Origin: Ceratobasidium sp. AG-K
Lineage: Eukaryota; Basidiomycota; Agaricomycetes; Cantharellales; Ceratobasidiaceae
Assembly (NCBI GenBank): GCA_037039685.1
Contig: JAWNGF010000013.1
Location: 207,001-271,000 of the forward strand
Direction of reading: 5' to 3'
DNA length: 64,000 bases
Positions 62,865-64,000 of the stretch are shown here, in pieces (the first letter of the stretch is position 1; each line of letters opens with the position of its first letter). The notes under the pieces were generated by a model that was not told the DNA's origin, made no database searches, and saw only the letters and a program-made list of their open reading frames with translations. Position numbers and translations under genes: made by a program.

Positions 62865-64000
62865 ATGCCACCGGCAAATCCTCCCAATGCTGGCGCCACA
62901 TCAAAGTCTGGCGCCAGCAACAGACTTTGCGGTGATGTGATACACGTGGCAAACGGCAGTAAGTACGATCAGTTCTCATCTCCGATCTTGTGGCTGATCA
63001 CGATTGGGTCTAGCAATGGTTGAATACATCAGGAACAACACCGCCATTGAGATTGTGCATGCCAACAGCACCGCCGAGAGGTACCGAATCCTTCCAAAAC
63101 CCAAGGACCCGACAAAATGCATACTCGAGGAGGAGCTACGGTGCAAGGGTCCCAAAGCCGTCTGGGCCCACAGCCAGTACCTGGACTTCCAGGTAGGTCC
63201 GATTCACTCTGATTTTGATTAGCGCTAATTTCATCTAGACCAAGGTCCGAACCAATACAACAACCGCGCTCAAAGGAAATACGAACATTAAATTGAAGGA
63301 TTGTCCCTTACAGGCGAGGCTCAATGTCTGCAATGCTGTAAGTCCATTATTTTTGTCACGATCACTTGACGGTCATCTGCCTTTACAGCTTAAACATGAA
63401 TACCCGTACTTCTTTTGATTCGCGAACGACTGGGCCGGCCAGGAGCTCATGCGGCGCGTGCTTGAAAACAAGCGCAACCACAAAAGAAACAAGACTGTCG
63501 AGAAACGGGCTGAGGCTGCCAAGCAAAAGGCAAAGGCAAAGGGCAAGCAACCCGTGACTGGTAAGAAGAAGGGCAATCGGGCTCCCTCGACTGTGACTGG
63601 CGCCTTGGATACGCAAGGTAAGTTTTATTCAATCCTCTATTTACATTTTATCGACTCCTGTTTAGCTAATGGAGCTGGCCCGAGCAACTCCGAGCACACG
63701 GCTACCCCCGGTCCGCCGTCCAAACACCACAAGCCGAACGAAGATGAGGACGACGTGAATAGCGACAAGGAAGTCGAGCGTCACGAGGTACCCAGTCGCC
63801 TCAAGGCGCATCCCAAGGTGTGTGTGTGAATGCGCCAACAATTTGAAATTGCTATTCTAACCCTAACATGACAGATGCTCAAGCGCGTCGAGAGCACCGA
63901 CTCCAAGGCCAATCAAGCGCCTGGCACTGAAAAGCCAGCCTTGCCGGTCACAAGCACCGTTGGACGCACAAGCAGCCCTGGACCGTCGCAGGTAAGCTAT
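62865..64000 (+). CDS. Second gene of the DNA transposon or unknown repeat protein, partial
   Basis: Exons: 62865-62958 (MPPANPPNAGATSKSG), 63014-63192 (MVEYIRNNTAIEIVHANSTA, RYRILPKPKDPTKCILEEEL), 63239-63337 (TTTALKGNTNIKLKDCPLQA), 63389 onward (LKHEYPYFF, then WAGQELMRRVLENKRNHKRN). A TGA at 63416-63418 interrupts the fourth exon. Later exons (about 63665-63810 and 63875 onward) are Lys/Pro/Ser-rich and reach the window edge. It diverges from the Tnp2 gene with a ~420-bp shared upstream region, the arrangement expected of a two-gene CACTA-like element, but the family is not recognised. Given the stop, it may be a pseudogene. Confidence 0.5.

Noticed and set aside
51584..64000. Matching right-hand CACTA terminus
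   Set aside because: No inverted CCACAGTG copy was found to the right of the transposase inside the window.
1..64000. CRISPR arrays, bacterial operons, rRNA genes
   Set aside because: Nothing of this kind is visible, and the intron-rich genes show a eukaryotic genome.

Overview
The window is a stretch of fungal nuclear genome. Short introns (about 40-60 nt) with GT-AG or occasional GC-AG borders, many small exons, BTB, jacalin-lectin, RTA1, fungalysin and aquaporin genes, and abundant Ty3 chromoviruses and Tnp2-type DNA transposons point to an Agaricomycete. The gene repertoire resembles Rhizoctonia/Ceratobasidiaceae; that placement is an inference from family resemblance, not a search.

Layout. 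1-5328: nested Ty3/gypsy chromoviruses. The 3' end of one copy (A2) sits inside the integrase of a second element (C), and C is also cut by a solo LTR. 6.1-12.5 kb: a small tandem cluster of jacalin-type lectin genes (one remnant, two complete 589-aa paralogues). 14.1-15.4 kb: RTA1-like membrane protein. 16.4-18.7 kb: secreted M36 fungalysin-like metalloprotease. 19.0-20.9 kb: unknown protein (minus strand). 23.3-24.8 kb: BTB-family protein (minus). 26.2-28.3 kb: RGG-box protein with a coiled coil. 29.4-31.9 kb: three tiny genes (39, 40 and 43 aa) all ending in the CaaX box CVIA, two of them inside a ~0.53-kb inverted repeat; they look like lipopeptide mating-pheromone precursors. No STE3-type receptor was found beside them. 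36.3-37.9 kb: aquaporin. 39-64 kb: a transposon nest. A decayed copia element is split by a 7.6-kb chromovirus (B, flanked by perfect 5-bp duplications) and a solo LTR; B itself holds another solo LTR. A Tnp2/CACTA-like transposon is split by an apparently intact 7.2-kb chromovirus (A). A second, partial gene diverges from the transposase at the right edge.

Most notable. (1) The CaaX peptide cluster. (2) In the A/B chromovirus family: self-priming (a 12-nt PBS complementary to the predicted RNA 5' end), a GGGAAAA -1 frameshift site with hairpin between gag and pol, and a conserved third ORF of 254 aa that overlaps the 3' end of pol. A longer, divergent ORF3 (352 aa) occupies the same place in element C. 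(3) Where inspected, the disabling stops in B are TGA, mostly at positions that are arginine in A, the signature of C-to-T decay at CpG.

The lectin, RTA1, protease, RGG, aquaporin and unknown-protein gene models were built by hand; each gives an uninterrupted frame of whole codons.
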